Source: Branchiostoma floridae
Taxonomy: Eukaryota > Chordata > Leptocardii > Amphioxiformes > Branchiostomatidae
Reading direction: 5' to 3'
Length of the DNA: 56,376 bases
Assembly (NCBI RefSeq): GCF_000003815.2
Contig: NC_049990.1
Coordinates: forward strand, 21,667,538-21,723,913
How positions within the stretch are numbered: position 1 is the first letter of the stretch; the number at the start of each line of letters is the position of its first letter. A program made the translations under genes and the position numbers. Below the pieces are notes generated by a model. That model ran no database searches, was not told the DNA's origin, and saw only the letters and a program-made list of their open reading frames with translations. Below are positions 1-10,077 of this stretch, in pieces.

Positions 1-28
1 ATCGCCCATTGTTTCAATACAAAATACA

Positions 29-60
29 AACTTGCAAAGCGCAGTTGGTACCTCCTTCGA
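29..60 (-). repeat. Fragment of dispersed repeat (copy 1)
   Basis: Read on the minus strand, this stretch shares the 25-base core GGTACCAACTGCGCTTTGC plus AAGTTT with 39838-39862, and the preceding TCGAA is also shared. The sharing is seen directly. The repeat family is not recognised, and the element probably extends beyond the window start. Confidence 0.6.
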
Positions 61-562
61 CACACAAACTTGCAACTAGAAAGGCCGACATTTGCTTGGG
101 TGCAAATACAGCATATTTCAGCCATACCCATTCCCACGCAACATTGGACTGTTCCAAGTCACCCCTGCGCAATAATGGAACATTTTGACTGTAAGTTATC
201 CCCAAAAGAGAACTAATATTGTGAATTGATTCCAGGTCAAAACAGAGCTTGCTCAATATGCCCCGGGCCCATATGGAAGAATATAATCTTCCACAGGAGC
301 TCCTATGCATAACTAATTGTTTTTTAGAATCGCAGCAGCTCCTATTTTTCCGAAAGTGAAAAAAAAACACCGCATCTTCCATTCAGAAGATTTTCATCAT
401 GAAATTACATGAAGCCATTCAACAATTTCCAGTAAAATAACTACGTCTAAGTACCGTTATCAGCTCCTAGTGATGTGGGTACATTTATTATTGCAGTGAA
501 CTTTTCTTTTATTCAAGTATGGCATGCGTTTTAATAATTATCAAGCAGGTGCAAGTACTGTG

Positions 563-772
563 TACTCTCCAAGCTGAGGTTAGGCTCCGGCTGTTTTTTT
601 AACGTTTTTTTAGTCGTTTTTATCGGGCTTTCTATTTTTTTTTTTATATCTTACTGTGTCATAACCTACTGGCTGGCGTACTTCAAGAAAAATGACAAAA
701 TAGAAAGCCCGATAAAAACGACTAAAAAAACGTTAAAAAACAGTCGGAGCCTACTCTCTGCTTGGAGAGTAG
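563..772. mobile_element. hAT-like MITE, family A copy 1
   Basis: A 210-base palindromic element with long terminal inverted repeats beginning TACTCTCCAAGC and running through GGCTCCGGCTG, a T-rich tract and CGTTTTTATCGGGC. Its right end is the reverse complement with a few mismatches. The 8-base sequence GTACTGTG lies on both sides (555-562 and 773-780), consistent with an 8-bp target-site duplication of hAT-type insertion. A second copy lies at 41098-41382. There is no coding capacity, so it would depend on a transposase in trans. Confidence 0.8.
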
Positions 773-1439
773 GTACTGTGTAGTAGTAGTGTTGTTTGTT
801 TTTTCAAGCTGAAAACTTAAATCTTCTTCTTGTTTTGTATGAGCCATTACATAAACGGAGACGTCTCGAATTTTTTAAAAAAGAATTTACCGGTTTCGCT
901 TCATTTCTTCTTCATTTCTTTACTGAAAAAATCCAAGTAACATTTACTTGATTGTCTCAACTAACCATACCAAAGTCAACTATGCCGAGAATGATTGATA
1001 TTGCCATGCGGAATGTTGATTAATTCAACGACAAAGACTTGTATTCTAATGTTCAATGCATGCGTACCGTCCGCTACCGCTCAAATGACCCTGTCTGAAC
1101 TCCAAATCCTCGCAAGTTACAATTTTAAACCGGGCAAAGGGTGACACACACATGTATGGCCACTGTAAGGCTGTAATATGCATGTGTTTCTGTCTGTATA
1201 TACGGCATTGGAAGCCAGCTTATGAATATTAATTAGCATTCGTCTTACTCGGCGCTGATTGGCTGGCCCAATTAAATTCAATTAACTCTCGCGAAAGCTC
1301 AGGCTGCGCAGGTGTGTGGGGTCACTAGAGTTCACGGCAGGAGGCCGGAAGAAAACCAATTTACCCTCAGAAAAGTGTTGAAATTAAGCATTTTAAAGTA
1401 GTTTATGCCAAAAATTTTACTTGGATCATTTTACCAACT

Positions 1440-1755
1440 ATCTAATGCCTATCTACACCAAATTTCAGGCCATTTCATTGTAAGACCAGGGTACAGGGGG
1501 ACAAAATATACTGTTTTGGTCAAAACATGACCTTTAAACCTCAATAAAATCATTTTAGAGGCAGATATGAAAAAAACTGAGTAAAAGCATCAAGGTATTG
1601 GCCCATTCTACCCCTGTGCCAAATTTCAGGTCATTCGGTCCAGGAACGGCGGAGATGAATCACTTTGAAGATTTGACAGGAGAAAGAAAGAAGAAGAAAC
1701 ATTACGAATACAATATATTTCACCATACTATGTATGGCTGAAATATAATAAATTC
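1440..1755 (+). repeat. Possible dispersed repeat with an internal duplicated motif
   Basis: The motif CCAAATTTCAGGYCATT occurs twice, near 1458 and 1618, separated by AT-rich sequence. The block ends in a purine-rich tract (AGAAAGAAAGAAGAAGAAAC). It resembles the 3' portion of a non-autonomous retroelement, but no element family is identified and the borders are guesses. Confidence 0.25.
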
Positions 1756-2925
1756 TATGGTCATATTTGCTGCACGGTGAAAGTAGCAAAATGGAGGCAC
1801 CGTACAGCTAGACGTTATTATTGGTTGAAAAATCGTACTAATATTGTAATCAAGACAGCGTACTAGTAATTGTTGTAGAAAAACGCATATATGCCCTTGC
1901 ATCATTGCGCTTGAAGCAGACTCAAGAAGTTTTACTTGTGGTTTATTACACAACCCGAGAAAGGCTTTCAACATTCCAATAGCAACAGCTAATAAATTGC
2001 AGAAATCACATCAATACACCTACAGTATACATCTTATATATCATTTTAACAAAAATACATTTTGTATAATTATGACATGATTGGACACGTCTGTTTGAAA
2101 CGTCTGTCCATCTCAATCATATCAAGGTGCTTCAATTATTATTTGGCGTACCATTTTTGTATTGCTAGTGTAAACCTCACGTTGTATTCTGTAAACCCCA
2201 CGTTGTATTCTGTAGTATTCTTCAGGACAAAAGTAGAACGCTTTCCAACAACGATGTATTTCCAGTTTGCAATGGCAATGCAATGTACCACTTACAACGG
2301 TTGGTAATACAGTTCTATGATAATTTGCTCTGTCTGTCTTGATTCAATTCGTAGTTCTGAAACAGACTTATTTTATTAATTACAACTGCGTCTAACGTAC
2401 AGGGGATGACATCATCATCATAATTTATCGCTATAGGTTTGTTTTAACGGAAAAGGCATCTTATAAGCAATATGTTATACTTCATTACGTACTGTTGTAT
2501 CAAGAACAGTTTTCAGAGTAGATTAGAGATTCTCGTTGCCGGAATACTGATATTTATCATTTGGTTTGGTTAAAAATATATTTCATTGTGACACCACGAA
2601 CAAAAGTTACAGAGAGCTACTCCAGAGCCTCGTCATGATGTGTTATGGTTATGTCGTTCCATGCTTGTCTTGCACTTGTTTGGAATGGCAGCCCCTTTTA
2701 GGGAGAAGGTGTCAGAGTATTGCAGGAGGGAGCGAAACCCTGGTGCCCGCCGTGAGAGAATTCACCCTGTGATGGCCTGTACTGTCTTTTTTCTGTTTCT
2801 TGATTTATGATTTGTTTTCTGCTCTTGTAAAGATGACCTTGTAATTGTTGCTTGAAAGTGTTCTGTTTCCTTCTTGTTTCGTTTTTGTTTGTACCATCAT
2901 TGCACAAAAAGGGCAGCCCCTTTTA

Positions 2926-3463
2926 NNNNNNNNNNNNNNNNNNNNNNNNNNNNNNNNNNNNNNNNNNNNNNNNNNNNNNNNNNNNNNNNNNNNNNNNNNN
3001 NNNNNNNNNNNNNNNNNNNNNNNNNNNNNNNNNNNNNNNNNNNNNNNNNNNNNNNNNNNNNNNNNNNNNNNNNNNNNNNNNNNNNNNNNNNNNNNNNNNN
3101 NNNNNNNNNNNNNNNNNNNNNNNNNNNNNNNNNNNNNNNNNNNNNNNNNNNNNNNNNNNNNNNNNNNNNNNNNNNNNNNNNNNNNNNNNNNNNNNNNNNN
3201 NNNNNNNNNNNNNNNNNNNNNNNNNNNNNNNNNNNNNNNNNNNNNNNNNNNNNNNNNNNNNNNNNNNNNNNNNNNNNNNNNNNNNNNNNNNNNNNNNNNN
3301 NNNNNNNNNNNNNNNNNNNNNNNNNNNNNNNNNNNNNNNNNNNNNNNNNNNNNNNNNNNNNNNNNNNNNNNNNNNNNNNNNNNNNNNNNNNNNNNNNNNN
3401 NNNNNNNNNNNNNNNNNNNNNNNNNNNNNNNNNNNNNNNNNNNNNNNNNNNNNNNNNNNNNNN
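2926..3463. other. Assembly gap (N run)
   Basis: 538 Ns. The right edge runs directly into an 8-bp-period AT microsatellite, which is the likely reason the assembly broke. The motif GGCAGCCCCTTTTA immediately left of the gap also occurs at 2688-2701. Confidence 0.99.
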
Positions 3464-3727
3464 TATATAATAATATAATAATATAATAATATAATAATAT
3501 AATAATATAATAATATAATAATATAATAATATAATAATATAATAATATAATAATATAATAATATAATAATATAATAATATAATAATATAATAATATAATA
3601 ATATAATAATATAATAATATAATAATATAATAATATAATAATATAATAATATAATAATATAATAATATAATAATATAATAATATAATAATATAATAATAT
3701 AATAATATAATAATATAATAATATAAT
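3464..3727. repeat. AT-rich microsatellite, 8-bp period
   Basis: About 260 bases of near-perfect AATATAAT repeats (33 or so units) abutting the N gap, so the true array is longer than shown. Long translations across it (ILLYYY repeats) are artefacts of the repeat. Confidence 0.97.
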
Positions 3728-5148
3728 ATTTCACCCCAGCCCGGCCTACACCCCAGCAAATCTTTACAGTACCTATACAAAATGCATCTTTCACTTGTGG
3801 TTTTCACACTAAAAAGACCATTTGGGGAAATTATGTTCATATGCAGTAACACAGGTGAGTGTAATTAAGCTGAATATATCAATTGCTATGGTAACTGACA
3901 CACAGTAAAGACCCGGAGCCTTGGGTGTTGCTGACTCGATGTTTTAATGCACTTGCTTCAGTTCACAATATGAGACCCGTATTCGGAACCGTCATATGCT
4001 TCTTGCAAGGGAACTATTTGAGGGGGGGGGGTGAGGGTGGTGTATGATTATATCAAATGCTACTTGTAGGAAACATACACTTAAGAAAAACAGTATAGTT
4101 ATTTTTTACTGTTCGCACACGAAATTCACGGATTATAATTTCGCACACTTTGATAGAAAACATTGGTGAAAAGAAGTATTCATCTGCAGTCGTCCCTTGT
4201 GTTGTCAACGTTTCCTCTTATTATTAGAAAGGACGATAATATGGTTCTTGTTGGCAACAGTATCAAGAACATCCTTCAGCCAATGAAGACGATTGAGTTG
4301 CTTTTCGGAGGAACGTCTGTGGTAACTGTAAAACATATACAATAACTGTCAATATAAGATGATACTATAAAGCTTTAACAAGAAGTCGGGTCCTATGGGA
4401 CTCTGAGGAGGATGTAGCTCCAAGATCACCCTAAACAGCGAGTCCCATTCTCACAGCTACTGCTCTGTTACATCATAACAAAAGAAGTTTCTGATATGTT
4501 TTGCTGTATCTTCATATTTACGTATAGTAAATATTAGGAAATAGGCAGGGAACTCAAGCTGAGCTCACTGATGTTGAATACTTGTCACCGATTATTACAG
4601 CGTGAAGATGTTCAGTAAATACACCAGTCGAGCTGCGCTTACAGACACAGATTCGGTTTTCAATACTCAATAATCCAACGAAGAATTTCCATCAGAGAGC
4701 TGATTAGATGAGAGATACTGGTGAAGTTGGACCTTCACGATGCATACGAATAAAGCCATGATCGAATCTTCACAATAATGTAAAGCCATTTCAAACAGTA
4801 GGTCTACGGGAGCAAATGTTTAAAAGCAGGAACGCGGCATAAGCGAAGATGCAGTTGCATTAAGCTCCTTTTAGTACCATTTCAAAGTGTACTTACCAGA
4901 TGAAAGGATGAATGGCGTCGTTCCCAACTACCCAAACGTTCACGGCTCACCAAGTTGCAACTGTAGCATCGCCGCCATATGCATGGTACGTCGTATGCGT
5001 CACCTGTGCAGGAAGTATTTGAATAGCATAGAAAGATTTACATTCCTTATGCAATTAGATAAACTATGTACATGTATCTTAGTCTTAGCTCCATCTGCCC
5101 TTACATTTACAGTTTCAATGAGCGAGAAGTCGTCGAGTCAGTACATAT

Positions 5149-5912
5149 TAGACTCCGTTGCCGGCTTCGAACCGGGCTGGTTTTTATTTGNNNNNNNNNN
5201 NNNNNNNNNNNNNNNNNNNNNNNNNNNNNNNNNNNNNNNNNNNNNNNNNNNNNNNNNNNNNNNNNNNNNNNNNNNNNNNNNNNNNNNNNNNNNNNNNNNN
5301 NNNNNNNNNNNNNNNNNNNNNNNNNNNNNNNNNNNNNNNNNNNNNNNNNNNNNNNNNNNNNNNNNNNNNNNNNNNNNNNNNNNNNNNNNNNNNNNNNNNN
5401 NNNNNNNNNNNNNNNNNNNNNNNNNNNNNNNNNNNNNNNNNNNNNNNNNNNNNNNNNNNNNNNNNNNNNNNNNNNNNNNNNNNNNNNNNNNNNNNNNNNN
5501 NNNNNNNNNNNNNNNNNNNNNNNNNNNNNNNNNNNNNNNNNNNNNNNNNNNNNNNNNNNNNNNNNNNNNNNNNNNNNNNNNNNNNNNNNNNNNNNNNNNN
5601 NNNNNNNNNNNNNNNNNNNNNNNNNNNNNNNNNNNNNNNNNNNNNNNNNNNNNNNNNNNNNNNNNNNNNNNNNNNNNNNNNNNNNNNNNNNNNNNNNNNN
5701 NNNNNNNNNNNNNNNNNNNNNNNNNNNNNNNNNNNNNNNNNNNNNNNNNNNNNNNNNNNNNNNNNNNNNNNNNNNNNNNNNNNNNNNNNNNNNNNNNNNN
5801 NNNNNNNNNNNNNNNNNNNNNNNNNNNNNNNNNNNNNNNNNNNNNNNNNNNNNNNNNNNNNNNNNNNNNNNNNNNNNNNNNNNNNNNCGTTCGAAGACTG
5901 CAACTGAGTCTA
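5149..5912. mobile_element. DNA transposon with 8-bp TSD, interior lost in gap
   Basis: The left end TAGACTCCGTTGCCGGCTTC and the right end, read in reverse complement as TAGACTCAGTTGCAGTCTTC, form terminal inverted repeats. The exact 8-base sequence GTACATAT flanks both ends (5141-5148 and 5913-5920), as expected of a target-site duplication from a hAT-type insertion. The interior is 697 Ns (5191-5887), so size and coding content are unknown. Confidence 0.8.
5191..5887. other. Assembly gap (N run) inside a transposon
   Basis: 697 Ns bounded on both sides by the inverted terminal repeats of the 5149-5912 element. The hairpin structure or high copy number of that element probably caused the gap. 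Confidence 0.99.
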
Positions 5913-7329
5913 GTACATATAAGCATACAATAGACTTCGTAGTTGCATGTAGCAAGATAACATACTCTTATTGCACTAGCACTAGTATTAGTACTTGTAC
6001 TTAGATTATTTAGAACTACCTAGAATAAACTAAACTACTACTATTATAAAAAATCTTCTTCATTCATTAATAGAATCACGTGTGGAGTTGTTTTTTTTCT
6101 TACTGCTGTTGATTTCATATCAACTATTGGGATGCGTAGCCGGTGTTCCGGTGCCAAGTTTTAGTTCAAAAGTGTTAATGTACAATCTTCATAACGACAA
6201 TTGAATCCATTCGAAAGAGAGAGACATAAAGCGCAAATACTGCTGTCGCTGTCACTTGGCGCCATACTTACCAATCTGTACGTCAATCACTGCTTTTGAG
6301 AAGGTGGGAATAAAATGAACAGTAAAATACAAGACAGACTCTGCGTCTGTAGTTACCGCGAAAGACATCTTCGTATCCGAGAGCTTGTGCTTCCGCCACC
6401 CCTAGATATTATATTTAGGCCCTCATTCAACCAGACCACAACCGCGCTTGGACCTGAACTTAATTTGTGTATCCCATGGCCTCATGATTGACATATTGTG
6501 CAACCCGTGAGGGTATAACTGAGACGACAAGAAAACACAGAGCATAAAAAATCGTTTTATCTACAATATTCGTTGAACGCTGTTATATCGCTAGGTCGCA
6601 GCTTTAGTTGAAGCCATCATTTAGATTTAAGCCATGTTATGTAGTAATTGGTCTCCCGCGAAGGATTAACAGAGAGCACCACGTGAAGGTTTGCTACCCG
6701 CTCCCCTTGTTAGTGTTGGTGTGCTGATGTTAGTTTGTGCGTGAACGTAAGCGATAAACAGAGAGACAGACATTTGCATTTCTTTTATACTTCCAACCAA
6801 CGCATGGGGATTCTGCTATCAACGGACAGGCCAAGCCCTCCTAACAAGTCATTGGGAAAGCCCGTCCTCAGCAAACCCACCATGCCAGCCGATCGCTCGG
6901 GTATTCGTAAAAACAAATAGCACCGAACGAACTTAGCCACATGGTTGGGAAACAATAGGTGAAGGGGAGGGGGCGTGTGTGAAGTTTGAAACATTTGCCT
7001 GTAAAACGCAGTTCTGTCAGCGAGCAGTTTTGTTTATGGTAAAAAGTAGGATCAGATAGGTCCGAAACCTGAATTTCTTGCCTCTCTGAGTTAGTGACAC
7101 CACACTCGAATGATCGCGTATTTTGTACATACATATATCATGTTTCCTGTATCAAACTAGCTTTCTTTGATAAATGAAAAAAGAACTAGAACAAGAAAAT
7201 CGAAATTATAGTGCTCAGTCGCACCTTGATTCTGCATTCATATGGTAACATTCACATTTCTAGATATTTCCAAATGAATAAGCAATGTCAATCCACTGTT
7301 ACGGATGGCTGCAGTAGACGGTATAACAA

Positions 7330-7344
7330 TGCCCCCTAGTGACG
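7330..7344 (-). promoter_or_regulatory. CTCF-like motif
   Basis: The sequence TGCCCCCTAGTGACG is, on the minus strand, a close match to the bilaterian CTCF core (CCASYAGRKGGC). A motif match alone is weak evidence of binding. Confidence 0.35.
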
Positions 7345-7884
7345 AGAGAGGGTATCACACTCAAAACGCGCAACTGAAAGAAACGGGTCTTGCGCTTATT
7401 CTGTAGTACACAAATTCACGAATACAAGAGTACTTCAGATGATTCCAACGGGATGCTACTGTAGTGTTCAGGTTTCTTTGTTTGATATTTGTTTCTTTGT
7501 TTTATAGTCTCGATTGATTCGACGATCATTTTAATATAGTATAAACTTTAGATTAACTTGTCAGTGTTGTAGAGTTCTTGATAATTATCTGTAACGACTT
7601 TACCATCCCTGTGTATATGGCTGTCTCTGCTTGTAGACCAATATCAGCAACACTGCCTGAGAGTCTGTGTAATGTATTTGCTATACTGTATAGACTTAGT
7701 GATGTCAGCACATAACATAGGAAGGAAACGTCACCAGCGAAGTGAAAGCCTACCTTCGGGTCGGCAATACGTGTCCATGGTGTTGTTACGTGACGTTTAT
7801 TACTACGTCCGCCAGACGGCGCTTTCATTACGTGAACGCAAAATCCAATAGGGTTGTAACTTTACACTGCATACCACATTTATT

Positions 7885-7899
7885 CCGCTAGGTGGCGTC
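7885..7899 (+). promoter_or_regulatory. CTCF-like motif
   Basis: CCGCTAGGTGGCGTC fits the CTCF core consensus on the plus strand, about 550 bases from and opposite in orientation to the site at 7330. Binding is inference. Confidence 0.35.
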
Positions 7900-8139
7900 A
7901 TTAGACAATAAATTTTATCAAAGCATGAACTAAAAGTAAACTGAGAGGATTGGCCAGGATAAAGAAGATAGATGCCAGTGCAGACACATTTGGGATACAG
8001 TTAACTTAAAGAAGGGCGCAATGAAGACACAACCAGTAACTTTTGATGTATTTTGGTAATTTGATTTGAAAACATACATGATATGCAACTCATGACATAC
8101 ATTGTAGTTTTCTTTTTGTCCGTCAACTCTTCCACATAT

Positions 8140-8284
8140 TACAGTACAACAAACTCTTCCACATATTACAGTACAACTCTTCCACATACATGTATTACAG
8201 TACACATATTACAGTACCACAAAACAGTACAACAGAATTGATAGTAAATCCATAGTAGATGGATTTACTATCAATTCTGCTGTA
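8140..8284. repeat. TTACAGTAC tandem motif and 58-base hairpin
   Basis: The phrase CACATATTACAGTAC is repeated imperfectly four times (8140-8220). It is followed by a near-perfect palindrome at 8227-8284 whose arms begin GTACAACAGAATTGATAG and close on a loop of about 5 bases. This is probably a decayed MITE terminus or hairpin repeat; no gene is seen. Confidence 0.6.
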
Positions 8285-8365
8285 CTATGATACATGGTAC
8301 AATGTTAGGCTACAGCCAATGGACTTGTTGGTTATTGGATTTGAAGTAATTGAATTTCAAACAAG

Positions 8366-8425
8366 GATGTCTCTGTAGCTAAATTGGTAGCAGCTTCAAA
8401 ATTGAGCCCCTGGTTCAAACACTTA
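8366..8425 (+). repeat. tRNA-like (SINE-type) pol III promoter fragment
   Basis: A tRNA-like A box (TAGCTAAATTGGTAG, about 8376-8390) is followed 22 bases later by a B box (GGTTCAAAC, 8412-8420). That spacing is suitable for an internal pol III promoter. The flanks do not form a clear acceptor stem, so a tRNA-derived SINE relic is more likely than a functional tRNA gene. Confidence 0.4.
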
Positions 8426-9596
8426 CTATGTTCCATTCAATATATGCTCGTGGTTTGGCAAAACCTCCCTATATGTATTTGGATTTTCAAATCAATCAAA
8501 GATCATTCCATCTTCATCATTGCAAATTCAGTAGCACAGATGGACAATTTTACTTGATCTAATCAAGGACGCTGTATGAGATCTTATGAATTGCACCTCT
8601 GGACATCCCCCCCCCCAAAACTGATTTGAACGAGCTCAAAAAGATCACGAAGGTTTTCAAAAGCACTTTGATACCGAGAACATGGTATAACAAACACAAA
8701 ATCAGTTATCTTTGTGCCTACATCATAATGTAGTTTGTATTCTTTTAGAAGGAGGATTAACAAACTAATCCAATATCCAGTTTGTAAACTGTCCTAAATG
8801 TTGTTAATCTGAAATATAATGGTCGCTTTTTCGAAATCAAAGCCTCAAAAATATAAACCCCTTTGCGAGCCTTTCATGGTTTCCCCATTCCCGAAAAGAC
8901 GGAAATTTGACGGTCGTTTTAGTCACTTTGCAGGGCGCGGTCGGGAGCGGTACTGCATTTATGCCGCTTGCCTGGTCAGCGCTCTCCAAGCAGACGTCGG
9001 TAATTTTAAACGTAGTTGTCGCCAGTTATCTTATCTTCAAACAGATGCAGGCCGTTTGTGTGTCTGTGTATAGAATCTGAAGGAGAATAACCCAAAAAGG
9101 GATTAAAAAGCATCCAAAAATTTAAATCGAAAGCTATCCACACCATATACATGTATTATGAAGAGATGAGGAGGGATTTTGTATGTAGTAAGTGTTACAT
9201 TTGCCAATGAGTGAAAATTAATCTAATTTTTAATAACGCAAAGAAAGCTCTGAATTTTAGCTAACAACCACAATGTAGCGGATGAAAAGACACGCGATAA
9301 GCACCAGGCGCATTTTCCTTTTTACATTGTTCGTTTTTTTCCATCACAATTATCAAACAAAGGTTACCAAGGTGAACAATAAGGATTGTTTCATGTACAC
9401 AAGTTTTTACGATTGTCACATCATGTTCTCGAACAATAGCTATATTGTTGTAGCTTTGCTGAGGAACAGCAATCGAAGACAACATTGAGATTGAGAAATA
9501 CGCGTACTGCATTCTCAATAGCGTTACAGTTGTTTTTTTCATGGCTGCTTTGTATTGCTGCGAAAATTTCCGCGTTTGTCCCGTTTGATTTTAAAA

Positions 9597-10077
9597 ATGG
9601 GTGTTGTTGACAGGGCAGTTGCTACGTGGCACACAGTAGTCACTGCCCTGTCCTTGTGTGTCACCTGCAAGCGGTGGGCTGGCGAGCCGAAACTCAACAT
9701 AACAGTTCATGAGGGGAACGTTGGACGCCAGAACCAGGGGAGGTATTTGGTAACAGTTCGCCACGGCCAACTGAGGCACCAGACGGAAACAAAGAGATCT
9801 GACGCTCTGATATGGGAGCAAGATGTGAACTTCTCCCATTGGACGCCTGAATACCCGCTGATCCTGAAAGTGCGTAAGGCGAAGCGGTGCAAAGACACGA
9901 CCATCGCTGAGTTACCCATCGATGTTGCAGCCGCACTACAGTCCGCGGACGGCTTACCAAACCGCCGTTGGTACAGCATAAAGAGAGAGGACAAGAGCGG
10001 TCGTCCAAAGGAAGATGTGTCACTACAAGTGACGATTACTGTCGATGGTTGGGAGGTGAAAAGTGACTCTAAACAGG
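9597..10077 (+). CDS. C2-like domain exon (first exon of repeat gene)
   Basis: Open from ATG 9597 to donor CAGG/GTAAGA. The core reads LNITVHEG, then RYLVTVRHG, WEQDVNF, LILKVRKAK, RWYSIKRED and VSLQVTITV, the alternating beta-strand pattern of a C2 domain with the usual WYS strand near the end. The 30 or so residues before it (hydrophobic VVTALSLCV) may not be translated; an acceptor-like CCTGCAAG just upstream of the C2 core is an alternative exon start. Confidence 0.65.

Larger units (their letters stand above)
1..9596. other. Gene-poor region, no supportable coding exon
   Basis: No open frame here shows a recognisable domain or consistent splice structure, and the longest frames run through N gaps or simple repeats. 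The region contains the MITEs, gaps, microsatellite, tRNA-like fragment and motif sites listed separately. Unrecognised exons or 5' untranslated exons of the C2 gene downstream cannot be excluded. Confidence 0.6.

Noticed and set aside
2805-3852. Long frames of ILLYYY repeats crossing the first gap
   Set aside because: They are translations of the AATATAAT microsatellite and of Ns.
4887-6004. Frames of 240-350 aa across the second gap
   Set aside because: Most of the length is Ns; the ends are transposon terminal repeats.
8366-8440. Functional tRNA gene
   Set aside because: A and B boxes are present but no acceptor stem or anticodon arm could be drawn.
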